From Shinella sp. WSJ-2 (GTDB taxonomy: Bacteria; Pseudomonadota; Alphaproteobacteria; Rhizobiales; Rhizobiaceae), in contig NZ_QWBU01000008.1 of the NCBI RefSeq assembly GCF_003432075.1, positions 124,001 through 188,000 on the forward strand: a stretch of 64,000 nt of DNA. The letters run 5' to 3'. This document shows positions 37,001 to 45,372 of this stretch, in pieces. Numbering within the stretch: position 1 is the stretch's first letter; each line of letters opens with the position of its first letter. A program made the translations under genes and the position numbers. The notes beneath the pieces are model-generated. The model ran no database searches, had not been told where the DNA came from, and saw only the letters and a program-made list of their open reading frames with translations.

Positions 37001-37776
37001 GCCGCGCCCTCCTCGCTTTCCACGGCGGGGCGGCGGATCAGGTAGGTGTCCATGATCCAGCCGTGTTCCGCGCGCGCCGTGCGGCGGGTCTCGGCGATGG
37101 TCTCGGCCATTTCGGAAAGGCGGCCGGAGAGCAGGATTTCGTGCGGCGTGCCGAGATAGGCGCCCCACCAGATTTCGGCTTCCGGATCCTCGACGGTGCG
37201 GAACGCCTGCACGCCATCGAGCATGACGAGCGCATCGCGCGCGCCCGCCGGCCAGCCTTCGGACAGTCTTCGGCCGGTGGTGATCTCGACGGGAAGGCCG
37301 ATGCGGTTGAGCGCGATGCCGTGGCCGGCGCACAGCGCCTGAACGCTGGTGATGCCGGGAATGACCTCCATCTCGAAAGCGACACGCCCGGCGGCGCGTA
37401 CATGCTCGACGATGCGCAAGGTGCTGTCATAGAGCATCGGGTCGCCCCAGACGAGCAGGCCCAGCGTTTGATCCTCGCCCACCTCATGCCCGAGCGTGCG
37501 CTCGTAGATCGCGGCGATGGCATGGTGCCAGTCGTGAACGCCGTCCTCGTAGGAACCGTCGGCGCGGCGCACCGGCACGGCGTAATCGAGGATGCGGCAG
37601 GCTTCGTTGGTGAGAAAACGATCGCAGATATCGCGGCGCGCGTCGGCGAGAAAGGCCTTCTCGGCTCCCTTGGTAGGGATCAGCAGCACATCGGCCCGGT
37701 TCAGCGCATTGATTGCCTGAACGGTCATGTGCTCGGGATTGCCCGCGCCGATCCCGATAACCAGTATCTTTCTCAA
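36997..37776 (-). CDS. cobF: Precorrin-6A synthase (deacetylating)
   Basis: Methylates C-1 of precorrin-5 with loss of the acetyl group to give precorrin-6A; found only in the aerobic pathway. The 259 residues begin with RKILVIGIGAGNPEHMTVQAINALNRADV, followed by LLVWGDPMLYDSTLR, VIPGITSVQALCAGHGIALNRIG and WIMDTYLIRRP. The start codon is TTG at 37776, with GGGAG six bases upstream. That TTG overlaps the stop of a 19-codon ORF (TTGA), so translation may depend on it. It heads the cobF-G-H-I-J run. Confidence 0.93.
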   Translation of the reverse strand: MRKILVIGIGAGNPEHMTVQAINALNRADVLLIPTKGAEKAFLADARRDICDRFLTNEACRILDYAVPVRRADGSYEDGVHDWHHAIAAIYERTLGHEVGEDQTLGLLVWGDPMLYDSTLRIVEHVRAAGRVAFEMEVIPGITSVQALCAGHGIALNRIGLPVEITTGRRLSEGWPAGARDALVMLDGVQAFRTVEDPEAEIWWGAYLGTPHEILLSGRLSEMAETIAETRRTARAEHGWIMDTYLIRRPAVESEEGAA

Positions 37777-37832
37777 ATCCGTCTCCCGTGCGGCTCGCGC
37801 TCCCGGTTTGCGGCCCGGTGTGGGTCCCGCAT
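37773..37832 (-). CDS. Short upstream ORF coupled to cobF
   Basis: Nineteen codons (MRDPHRAANREREPHGRRI) from ATG 37832 to a TGA that shares two bases with the cobF TTG. AGGAAGGGG stands immediately before the ATG. The peptide is very Arg-rich (7 of 19). It may be a leader peptide that couples or attenuates cobF translation. No riboswitch core was found in this 128-bp leader. Expression is unproven, and it is not a recognised family. Confidence 0.4.
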   Translation of the reverse strand: MRDPHRAANREREPHGRRI

Positions 37833-37904
37833 CCCCTTCCTAATCCCAAATGCGACAGGAAAACAGCCCCCGGTTCGCGTCCTTTGCCGGTCTGTTTGAG
37901 ACGA

Positions 37905-38726
37905 TTAGGCGGCTTTGCGGCTGGTGAGGTAGGCGCGCGGCGAAGTGCCGAGCATGCGCTTGAACATGGTGGTGAAAGCGGGAACACTCTCGTAGCCGGC
38001 GTCGAGCGCCACGCGCGTCACCGGCTCGCCGGCGGCAAGCCTTGGCAGGCAGGCGAAAAGACAGGCCTGCTGTCGCCAAGTGACGAAGCTGACGCCCGTC
38101 TCCTCGCGGAAAAACCGCGTAAAGGTGCGCCGGCTCATGTGGAGATGCCGCGCCCAGTCATCGATCTTGGCGACAGGCGACGGCGCCTCGACGAAATCGC
38201 GGCAGAGGCCGGCGAGCCGCCCGCTTGCGGGAAAGGGCAGGCCGAGGCGGCGCTCCGGCAAGCGGCCAATCTCGTCGAGCAGCAGCGCCATCACCAATTC
38301 CCCGCGTCCGCGATCCTCCGCAAGCGCGCCCTTGCGCACGGCCTCCGCAAGAAGCTGGCGCGCCAGATCCGTCACCTCGAGCACGGTGGGCTCTTCGGAG
38401 GCCGCACGGCCCTCCGGCGAATAGATATAGACCGAGCGCATGCTGACATCGCTCGCCATCTCGACGGAATGCTCCAGCCCGCGCGGGATGAGCAGCGCGT
38501 GGCCGGGCGGGATCATCCAGCGCCCGCGGTCCGTCGAAACCAGCACGACACCGGAGAAGACGCAGAGAAACTGCGTGCGCCGATGGCGATGCGGCGGCAC
38601 GGTGTACCCACCCGGAATATCCGAACTGTGGACCAGAACGTCCTCGTTCGACTGCTCCATGCGAGAAAGATTGCGGATGTGGTCGTCATCGAGCGCTTTC
38701 AGGCGCGCCGGCGTCAATTTTTCCAT
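37905..38726 (-). CDS. AraC family regulator with N-terminal cupin
   Basis: Regulator of 273 residues. The N-terminal cupin part contains GGYTVPPHRHRRTQFLCVFSG and WMIPPGHALLIPRGLEHSVEM, typical of AraC members that lack a separate large sensor. The C-terminal double helix-turn-helix reads IDDWARHLHMSRRTFTRFFREETGVSF then VTRVALDAGYESVPAFTTMFKRMLGTSPRAYL. ATG 38726 (MEKLTPARLKAL) is preferred; the frame is open to 38762. It is divergent from the MFS exporter gene, 110 bp away, which is its likely target. It also lies upstream of cobF on the same strand, but with a 128-bp gap. Confidence 0.84.
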   Translation of the reverse strand: MEKLTPARLKALDDDHIRNLSRMEQSNEDVLVHSSDIPGGYTVPPHRHRRTQFLCVFSGVVLVSTDRGRWMIPPGHALLIPRGLEHSVEMASDVSMRSVYIYSPEGRAASEEPTVLEVTDLARQLLAEAVRKGALAEDRGRGELVMALLLDEIGRLPERRLGLPFPASGRLAGLCRDFVEAPSPVAKIDDWARHLHMSRRTFTRFFREETGVSFVTWRQQACLFACLPRLAAGEPVTRVALDAGYESVPAFTTMFKRMLGTSPRAYLTSRKAA

Positions 38727-38836
38727 ATTTGGCCCACTCGCGTAAGAAATGGACCTCAGCACAAAAGCAGGCCGCGCGCAATCCTTGTATGGAACGGCAA
38801 ATCGCGCCGCCTGCGGCGAACAGTTCGAGGCTCCCC

Positions 38837-40036
38837 ATGTCGACAGTCGTCCCGGCCGCGCCCTCCCGCGCCGCCGCCACCACCTATTCCATCATCGTCG
38901 CGGTCAGCGCCTGCCACATGCTTAACGACATCATGCAGTCGCTGCTGACGTCGCTCTACCCGCTGCTCAAGGAAAACTACGCGCTCGATTTCGTGCAGAT
39001 CGGCTTGCTCACCATGGCCTTCCAGGTCACGGCCTCGCTTTTGCAGCCGGCCGTCGGCATCGTCACGGACCGCTGGCCGATGCCCTTCTCCCTGCCGGTC
39101 GGCATGGGCAGCACCTTCGTCGGCCTCATCATGCTTGCCTACGCGCATTCCTTCCCGGTCCTGATCCTCGGCGCCTGCCTGATCGGCCTGGGGTCGGCGA
39201 TCTTCCACCCGGAATCCTCGCGCGTCGCGCGCCTTGCCTCGGGCGGCCGCCATGGCCTTGCGCAGTCGATGTTCCAGGTCGGTGGCAATGCCGGCACGGC
39301 GCTCGGCCCGCTGCTCGCCGCCTTCATCGTGCTGCCCTTCGGCCAGACGAGCGTCGCCTGGTTCTCGGCCATCGCCCTTGTCGGCATGATCATTCTGACC
39401 TGGGTCGGCAACTGGTATGCCGGCGAGCGCCGCTCGTCGGCGGGCCGGCCCGCCGTCAGCCGCGAACTGCCGCTGCCGCGTGGAAAAGTCGCCTGGGCGC
39501 TGGCGGTGCTCGTACTGCTGACCACGACCAAGAACGCCTACCTCGCCAGCATTTCGAGCTATTTCACCTTCTACACGATCGGCCGCTTCGGGCTCGACGT
39601 GCAGCAGGCGCAGCTGATGCTGTTTCTCTTCCTCGGCTCCTCCGCGCTCGGTGTCTTCATGGGCGGGCCGATCGGCGACCGGTTCGGCACGCGCTTCGTG
39701 ATCTGGTTCTCGATCCTCGGCGTTATTCCCTTCGCGCTGATGCTGCCCTATGCCAATCTATTCTGGACGGGCGTGCTGACGGTGATGATCGGCCTGATCT
39801 TCTCCTCGGCCTTCTCCAACATCGTCGTCTTCGCGCAGGAACTGGTGCCGGGCCGCGTCGGCATGATCGCCGGCATCTTCTTCGGCTTCGCCTTCGGCGC
39901 CGGCGGCCTGGGTGCTGCCCTGCTCGGCGGCGTCGCCGACCGTCACGGCATCGACTTCGTCTTCCAGGTCTGCTCCTACATGCCGCTGCTGGGCATCCTG
40001 ACGATCTTCCTGCCGCGCCTGCCGGCCAAGCACTGA
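38837..40036 (+). CDS. MFS efflux transporter, fosmidomycin-resistance (Fsr) family
   Basis: Inner-membrane exporter of 399 residues with twelve predicted helices. Fsr-type motifs are CHMLNDIMQSLLTSLYPLLKENYALDF at the first helix and loop, GLGSAIFHPESSRVARLASGGRHGLAQSMFQVGGNAGTALGP (the conserved FHPE...QVGGN region) and GGPIGDRFGTRFVI. ATG 38837 has GAGG six bases upstream; a second ATG at 38789 is possible. Divergent to the AraC gene and ended by a strong terminator, so it is a single-gene unit. The name reflects family membership; the real substrate is unknown. Confidence 0.84.
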   Translation: MSTVVPAAPSRAAATTYSIIVAVSACHMLNDIMQSLLTSLYPLLKENYALDFVQIGLLTMAFQVTASLLQPAVGIVTDRWPMPFSLPVGMGSTFVGLIMLAYAHSFPVLILGACLIGLGSAIFHPESSRVARLASGGRHGLAQSMFQVGGNAGTALGPLLAAFIVLPFGQTSVAWFSAIALVGMIILTWVGNWYAGERRSSAGRPAVSRELPLPRGKVAWALAVLVLLTTTKNAYLASISSYFTFYTIGRFGLDVQQAQLMLFLFLGSSALGVFMGGPIGDRFGTRFVIWFSILGVIPFALMLPYANLFWTGVLTVMIGLIFSSAFSNIVVFAQELVPGRVGMIAGIFFGFAFGAGGLGAALLGGVADRHGIDFVFQVCSYMPLLGILTIFLPRLPAKH

Positions 40037-40051
40037 GACTTTTGCCTCCAG

Positions 40052-40093
40052 CAAACAAAAACGCCCGGCATCGCTGCCGGGCGTTTTTGTTTG
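40052..40093. terminator. Long bidirectional terminator
   Basis: Perfect 19-bp stem (40052-40070 and 40075-40093) with loop TCGC. The GC-rich core GCCCGGCA/TGCCGGGC is followed by TTTTTGTTTG in either direction, so it serves both the MFS gene and the convergent flavin oxidase gene. Confidence 0.93.
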
Positions 40094-40106
40094 GAGCATG
40101 TTGCTT

Positions 40107-41390
40107 TTAAAGCCGGGCGCCTGCGAAATGGGCGATCTGGGCGCCGAGTTCGTAATAGCCCTCGCGCGCCGAGCGGAAGGACTGGGCTTCAGGGTCGGTG
40201 ACCGGCAGCGGCAGATCCTTTTCGGCGATCTCGCCGGAGATGAGTTCGGCCAGCGTGCGGCCGAAGACCGTGCCGGGCGCGATGCCCCGGCCGTTGTAAC
40301 CGGAGAAGCCAATGACGTTTTCGGCCAGGCGATGGAAGCGCGGCAGGTTGTCGGTGGTCATGCCGATCTTGCCGTACCACTCCGCCTCGAAGGCGACGTC
40401 GCCGATGGCGGGGAAAAGCTTCTTCAGCGCGCGGCGTGCCCAGGCCTTGTGGATGCCGGTGCCCGTGCCGCGCAGCGCACCGACGCTGCCGAACACGAGG
40501 CGGCCCCGCTTGTCGAAGCGGAAGGAGGAGAGCACCTCCTTGGTATCCCAGGCGCCCTGCTTTTCGGGAAGGATTTTGGCCTGAAGCTCCGGCGAGAGCG
40601 GCACGGTGGCGAAATTGAAATAGGGCAGGTGCACGAGTTCGGCGCGCACCTCGTTCCACGGTGCCACCGTATAGGCATTGGTGGCGACCACCACCCAGTC
40701 GGCCGTCACCGAACCGCGGGCGGTGTTGACCGTCCAGCGTTTGCCATTGCGTTCCGCACCCGTCACCGGGCTTCCCGTAAAGACCTGGGCACCGGCGGCA
40801 ATCGCCGCGCGGGCCAGGCCGCGCGCATAGGCGAGCGGCTGGATCGTGCCGGCGCGCATGTCGAGCAGCGAACCCGTATAGGCATCCGTGCCGACCTTGA
40901 CCGCAGTTTCCGCCGCATCGAGCAGCCGCACCGGCGCGCCACGGCGCGCCCATTGCTCGGCGCGCTGCTTCAATTCGTCGAGGCCGGACTGGCCGACGGC
41001 GCAATGCAGCGTGCCGACCGGGTTGATCTCGCAATCGATGGCATGCTTTGCGACGAGATCGAACACGGCGCGCGGCGCATTGCCGAGCAGTTCGAGCAGG
41101 CGGCTGCCGTGCAGGTCGCCCAGAACGCCCGGAAGCTCGTCGGGCATCACCCACATGCCGGCATTGACGAGGCCGACATTGCGGCCCGAACCGCCATAGC
41201 CGATCTCCGCGCCTTCCAGCAGGATGACGCGCGTGCCGCGCTCGGCCAGATGCAGCGCGGTCGAAAACCCGGTGTATCCGCCGCCGACGATGACGACATC
41301 CGCCTCGGCCTTACCCGAGAAGGCAACCGTTTCGGGGGCGGGCGGGGCGGTCATCTCCCAAAGGCCATGGGAGCGCGGGTCGTTGAGCAT
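40107..41390 (-). CDS. FAD-dependent amine/imino-acid oxidoreductase (DadA family), candidate L-pipecolate oxidase
   Basis: Flavoprotein of 427 residues. The dinucleotide-binding motif DVVIVGGGYTGFSTALHLAERG lies at about residues 31-52, followed by GYGGSGRNVGLVNAG; the C-terminal FAD contact is NVIGFSGYNGRGIAPGTVFGR. This is the DadA/glycine-oxidase-like group that includes AmaA of Pseudomonas putida, an L-pipecolate oxidase of about the same length found with amaB. Here it is downstream of a LysR gene and next to an amaB-like gene, so a role in turning pipecolate into piperideine-6-carboxylate is plausible. Other amine substrates, such as gamma-glutamyl putrescine, fit the fold equally well. 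ATG 41390 is preferred over an upstream frame extension. Confidence 0.75.
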   Translation of the reverse strand: MLNDPRSHGLWEMTAPPAPETVAFSGKAEADVVIVGGGYTGFSTALHLAERGTRVILLEGAEIGYGGSGRNVGLVNAGMWVMPDELPGVLGDLHGSRLLELLGNAPRAVFDLVAKHAIDCEINPVGTLHCAVGQSGLDELKQRAEQWARRGAPVRLLDAAETAVKVGTDAYTGSLLDMRAGTIQPLAYARGLARAAIAAGAQVFTGSPVTGAERNGKRWTVNTARGSVTADWVVVATNAYTVAPWNEVRAELVHLPYFNFATVPLSPELQAKILPEKQGAWDTKEVLSSFRFDKRGRLVFGSVGALRGTGTGIHKAWARRALKKLFPAIGDVAFEAEWYGKIGMTTDNLPRFHRLAENVIGFSGYNGRGIAPGTVFGRTLAELISGEIAEKDLPLPVTDPEAQSFRSAREGYYELGAQIAHFAGARL

Positions 41391-41510
41391 AGTGGTCTGT
41401 CTTTTCGGAAAAGGAGGATGTTCGCCGCACAATCGGCCATGCGGCACGCCGACTAAAGCAAAAAATCAGAACGGGGTCATGCCCCGTCCGCATGATCGGT
41501 CGCTGGAATT

Positions 41511-42407
41511 CTAAGCCGGGAGCTCTTTGGCAATCCAGGCGCGAAACGCCTGGCTGAGCGGGTTTTCCAGCTTGCCCTCGGGCACGACGAGATAATAGTT
41601 GTTCTCCGTCTCCATCGGCCGGTCGAAGACCAGCGCGAGGCGGCCGCTCGCAAGCTCCTGCTCGATGAGATATTTCGGCAGGAGCGCAAAGCCGAGGCCG
41701 GCGACGGCGGATTCGATCACCATGGCGAACTGATCGAAGCGGTGGCCGCGATAGGCCGTCTCCGAGGCGGCACCGTTCAGCTCGAACCATTGCGCCCAGA
41801 GCTTTGGACGCGTCGCGAGATGGAGCAGCGGCGCCGTTTCAAGATCTTTCGGATCGGTCAGATCCCAGGATTTCAGGAGTTCCGGGCTTGCCGCCGGCAG
41901 GATGATCTCGCTGCAGAGATAGGAGCAGGCCGCGCGCGCCCAGACCGGCTGGCCGTAGTGGATCGCGAGGTCGAAATTCTCCTCGTCGAAATCGAACGGG
42001 GCCGAACGCGACGCGATGTTGATGATCGTGCCGGGGTTTTCGGCGAGAAAACCCGGAATGCGCGGCGTCAGCCAGCGGCTGCCGAAGGTTGGCAGCGTCG
42101 CGATGGCGAGGCTGTGTTCGGAGGACGCCGACGCCATGGCGCGCAGCATGGTCTCTTCGGTCTGGTGCAGGAGCTTGCGCACCTCCGGCAGGAAGCGCCG
42201 GCCGTCGTCGGAGAGCACCACGCGCTGACGCACGCGCTCGAACAGCAATACGCCGAGCTGTTCCTCAAGGTCCTTGATCTGGCGGCTGACGGCGCTTTGC
42301 GTGAGGTTCAGCTCATGCGCGGCCTGCGTGAAGGAGCCGTGGCGCGCGGCACATTCGAACGCTTGCAGCGTGGTGACGTCCGGGATCAGCCTTCGACTGA
42401 GCTTCAT
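41511..42407 (-). CDS. LysR family regulator, GcvA-like
   Basis: Regulator of 298 residues with the N-terminal winged helix motif LQAFECAARHGSFTQAAHELNLTQSAVSRQIKDLEEQLG and a sensor half (SLAIATLPTFGSRWLTPRIPGFL; FDLAIHYGQP). It reads away from hglS with 117 bp between them, and the flavin oxidase gene follows it after 120 bp on the same strand. It is therefore well placed to control both the hglS operon and the oxidase, probably in response to a lysine-pathway intermediate. Confidence 0.83.
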   Translation of the reverse strand: MKLSRRLIPDVTTLQAFECAARHGSFTQAAHELNLTQSAVSRQIKDLEEQLGVLLFERVRQRVVLSDDGRRFLPEVRKLLHQTEETMLRAMASASSEHSLAIATLPTFGSRWLTPRIPGFLAENPGTIINIASRSAPFDFDEENFDLAIHYGQPVWARAACSYLCSEIILPAASPELLKSWDLTDPKDLETAPLLHLATRPKLWAQWFELNGAASETAYRGHRFDQFAMVIESAVAGLGFALLPKYLIEQELASGRLALVFDRPMETENNYYLVVPEGKLENPLSQAFRAWIAKELPA

Positions 42408-42453
42408 TCTTTCCTCGCATCAACATAGTCAGAACGGTCGCAATCGCTTGGAG

Positions 42454-42477
42454 AAACGATCCAGTATGATCCGTTTT
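42454..42477. promoter_or_regulatory. Dyad in the divergent LysR/hglS promoter region
   Basis: AAACGATC and GATCCGTTTT flank a 6-base centre, giving GATC-N6-GATC with nearly symmetric A/T-rich ends. It lies 47 bp before the LysR start and 48 bp before the hglS start. A LysR binding site is inferred from position. Confidence 0.45.
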
Positions 42478-42524
42478 GAGAATGAACAGGGCCCTCCCAC
42501 CCTTGTAAGATGAGACCGCCTCCC

Positions 42525-43922
42525 ATGAAAGCAAATTCGTACGTTTCCGCCGACAAGATCCGCTCGGATTTCTCCGCCGCCATGTCCGCCATGTATCGCG
42601 ACGAGGTCCCGGCCTATGGCACGCTGATGGCGCTGGTCGCCAAGGTCAATGACGAGACGCTCGCCGCCGACCCACGTCTGAAGACGCGCCTCGAAGCGAC
42701 CGATTCGCTCGACCGCATCTCGGAAGAGCGCCACGGCGCCATCCGCCTCGGGACGCCCGGAGAGCTTTCCATGATGCGCCGCGCCTTCGCCGTCATGGGC
42801 ATGTTCCCGGTCGGCTACTACGATCTCTCCACGGCCGGCGTTCCGGTTCACTCCACCGCCTTCCGCCCGGTCGGCGCCGAAAGCCTCAGCCGCAACCCCT
42901 TCCGCGTCTTCACCTCGCTGCTGCGTCTCGACCTGATCGCCGACGAAACGCTGCGTGAAGAGGCCGCCGCCGTTCTGGCCGCGCGCAAGATTTTCACCGA
43001 CGAAGCCGTTCGGCTGGTCGAGAAGGCCGAGCGTGACGGTGGCCTCGAGCCCGCCGACGCCGCCCGCTTCGTGACCGAAGTGCTGGAAACCTTCCGCTGG
43101 CACGACCACGCCATCGTCAGCACGGACATGTACAAGCGCCTGCACGACGCGCATCGCCTGATCGCCGACGTCGTTTCCTTCAAGGGCCCGCACATCAACC
43201 ACCTGACGCCGCGCACGCTCGATATCGACAAGGTGCAGGCCCGCATGCCGGAAGAAGGCATCGCGCCCAAGGCCATTGTCGAGGGCCCGCCGACCCGCGA
43301 CTGCCCGATCCTGCTGCGCCAGACCTCGTTCAAGGCGCTGGAAGAGGCCGTGTCCTTCATAGGCAGCGACGGCAGCTGGCAGAAGGGCTCACACACCGCC
43401 CGTTTCGGCGAGATCGAACAGCGCGGCGTGGCGCTGACCCCGAAGGGCCGCGCGCTCTACGACAAGCTCCTGAACGACACCCGCGCCCGCGTGCGCCCGG
43501 CCGCCGACGGCTCCAACGCCGCCGAATACGAGGCGGCACTCGCCGATGTCTTCAAGGCCTTCCCGGACACGTGGGACGGTATTCGCCAGGCGGGCCTTGG
43601 CTATTTCCGCTACTCGCTGACGGAAAAGGGCCAGTCCGTTACCGGCCGCAACGCCGATCTGGAAACCGCGATCGAAGCCGGCCTCATCCAGTTCGACCCG
43701 ATCGTCTATGAAGACTTCCTGCCGGTCAGCGCCGCGGGCATCTTCCAGTCGAACCTCGGCGACGATGCGACGCAGGATTTCGTCGCAAGCCCCAACCAGG
43801 TGATGTTCGAGCGCGATCTGGGCGCCACGGTTCTGGACGAATTCGCCCATTATGCCGGCATCCAGCGCGCCTCGCTTGAAATGTGCCTTGGCATCGTCAA
43901 CATGGCCGCCGCTGCAGAGTGA
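42525..43922 (+). CDS. hglS: 2-oxoadipate dioxygenase/decarboxylase (DUF1338, HglS)
   Basis: Fe(II) enzyme that converts 2-oxoadipate with O2 to D-2-hydroxyglutarate and CO2 in lysine catabolism. In the 465-residue product numbered from ATG 42525, His70 and Arg74 (ERHGAIR), His226 (GPHINH) and Glu296 (FGEIEQRG) fall at or next to the positions reported for the P. putida HglS metal and substrate site (H70, R74, H226, E294), and the V-S pair at 401-402 matches as well. This supports the start chosen over ATG 42510. It heads an operon with a D-2-hydroxyglutarate dehydrogenase, an ALDH7 enzyme and an aminotransferase: the next and the preceding steps of the same pathway. Confidence 0.9.
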   Translation: MKANSYVSADKIRSDFSAAMSAMYRDEVPAYGTLMALVAKVNDETLAADPRLKTRLEATDSLDRISEERHGAIRLGTPGELSMMRRAFAVMGMFPVGYYDLSTAGVPVHSTAFRPVGAESLSRNPFRVFTSLLRLDLIADETLREEAAAVLAARKIFTDEAVRLVEKAERDGGLEPADAARFVTEVLETFRWHDHAIVSTDMYKRLHDAHRLIADVVSFKGPHINHLTPRTLDIDKVQARMPEEGIAPKAIVEGPPTRDCPILLRQTSFKALEEAVSFIGSDGSWQKGSHTARFGEIEQRGVALTPKGRALYDKLLNDTRARVRPAADGSNAAEYEAALADVFKAFPDTWDGIRQAGLGYFRYSLTEKGQSVTGRNADLETAIEAGLIQFDPIVYEDFLPVSAAGIFQSNLGDDATQDFVASPNQVMFERDLGATVLDEFAHYAGIQRASLEMCLGIVNMAAAAE

Positions 43923-43933
43923 CGGACGAAAGC

Positions 43934-45352
43934 ATGATCGAGGCAAACCATATCGCGGTCTTGAAAAGCCTGCTCGGCGAGAAAGGTCTTCTCACCGAGC
44001 CCGCCGATATGGCCGCCTATGAGACCGGCGCGCGCTACGACAAAGGCCGGGCCGCCTTCGTCGCGCGCCCGGCAACGACCGCCGAGACCTCCGCCGTCAT
44101 GGCCTATTGCGTGAAGAACGGCATCGCACTCATTCCGCAGTCCGGCAATACCGGCCTCGTCTCCGGCTCGACGCCCGACGACAGCGGCCGCCAAGGCGTT
44201 CTGAGCCTCGACCGCCTCACCGCACCGTTCGAGTTCGATCGCGTCAACCGCACGATCAAGGCCGGCGCGGGCGTGCGACTTTCCGACCTCAACGGCAAGC
44301 TCGAAGACACCGGCCTGTTCTTCCCGATCGACCTCGGCGCCGACCCGCGCCTCGGTGGCATGATCGCGACGAACACCGGCGGCTCGCGCTTCCTGCGCTA
44401 CGGCGACGTGCGCCGCAACACGCTGGGCCTCACGGTCGTCCTCGCCGACGAGGCCGGAACCGTGCTCGACCTCTCTTCGGATCTGCGCAAGAACAATACC
44501 GGCGTCGACTGGAAGCAGCTGTTTATCGGCACGTCGGGCGCTTTCGGTATCGTCACCGAATGCGTGCTGAACCTCGAGCCCGCGCCGAAACAATCGGCGA
44601 CCGCGCTTCTCGTACCCTCCTCGGCCGAACAGGTCGCCACGCTGCTGGTTGCCATGGAAGACGCGCTCGGCAGCTATCTCTCGGCCTTCGAGGGCATGTC
44701 CGGCAATGCCATCAGTGCCGCGCTCGACCACGTTCCCTCGCTGCGCAATCCCTTCCAGGGCGGCATCGTGCCCGATTTCGTCATCCTTGCCGAAATCTCC
44801 CGCTCAACGCCGCCGCGCGAGGGCGAACAGCCGCTCGATGCGGTGCTGGAGGAGGTGCTGGCCGCGATCTGGGAGCGTGAGGACGCGCCGCTCGCCGACG
44901 CCTTCGTCGGTCCGCCGCACGAAATCTGGGCGCTGCGCCACGCGCTGTCCGAGGGCGTGAAGCATAGCGGACGATTGATCGCCTTCGATCTGTCCTTCCG
45001 CCGGGGTGACATCATGCCTTTCCTCGCCCATATGAAGGCGGACATGCCTGACCACTTCGAGGACGTGACGATCTGCGATTTCGGCCATATCGGCGATGGC
45101 GGCGTGCACTTCAACCTCGTCGTCGCCAAGGACGATCCGCGCCTTGCCGATCCCGATTTCGAGGCGGACCTGCGCGCCTGGGTCTTCACCGTCGCCGTCG
45201 AAAACTTCGGCGGCAGCTTCAGCGCGGAGCACGCCATCGGCCGCAAGAACCAGGCCTTCTACGACCAATACACCCCGGAAAAGATCCGCGACCTCGCGGC
45301 CGGGCTGAAAACCATCACCTCGCCGGGTCCGCTCGGCGCCATGACCTTCTAA
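43934..45352 (+). CDS. D-2-hydroxyglutarate dehydrogenase, FAD-linked (VAO family)
   Basis: Oxidises D-2-hydroxyglutarate to 2-oxoglutarate, passing electrons to a quinone or flavoprotein acceptor. The 472-residue product has the PCMH-type FAD domain with ALIPQSGNTGLVSGSTPDD and MIATNTGGSRFLRYGDVRRN, and the C-terminal FAD-oxidase domain with the metal-binding GHIGDGGVHFNLVV and FSAEHAIGRKN. Either ATG 43934 or a GTG at 43919 that overlaps the hglS stop (GTGA) could start it; both imply coupling with hglS. D-lactate dehydrogenase is a relative, but the neighbour that makes D-2-hydroxyglutarate decides the assignment. Confidence 0.88.
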   Translation: MIEANHIAVLKSLLGEKGLLTEPADMAAYETGARYDKGRAAFVARPATTAETSAVMAYCVKNGIALIPQSGNTGLVSGSTPDDSGRQGVLSLDRLTAPFEFDRVNRTIKAGAGVRLSDLNGKLEDTGLFFPIDLGADPRLGGMIATNTGGSRFLRYGDVRRNTLGLTVVLADEAGTVLDLSSDLRKNNTGVDWKQLFIGTSGAFGIVTECVLNLEPAPKQSATALLVPSSAEQVATLLVAMEDALGSYLSAFEGMSGNAISAALDHVPSLRNPFQGGIVPDFVILAEISRSTPPREGEQPLDAVLEEVLAAIWEREDAPLADAFVGPPHEIWALRHALSEGVKHSGRLIAFDLSFRRGDIMPFLAHMKADMPDHFEDVTICDFGHIGDGGVHFNLVVAKDDPRLADPDFEADLRAWVFTVAVENFGGSFSAEHAIGRKNQAFYDQYTPEKIRDLAAGLKTITSPGPLGAMTF

Positions 45353-45372
45353 GAAACTCAGGGAGATACCCC

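Noticed and set aside
37000-37333. Longer CobG beginning inside cobF
   Set aside because: The upstream frame is the shadow of cobF; the ATG at 37000 makes the regular ATGA overlap and the correct family start.
37777-37904. Possible second cobalamin riboswitch in the cobF leader
   Set aside because: GGGATTAGGAAGGGGATG looks slightly like an aptamer start, but the CCCGCAACTGT block and the B12 box are both missing. The G-rich part is better explained as the ribosome site of a short ORF.
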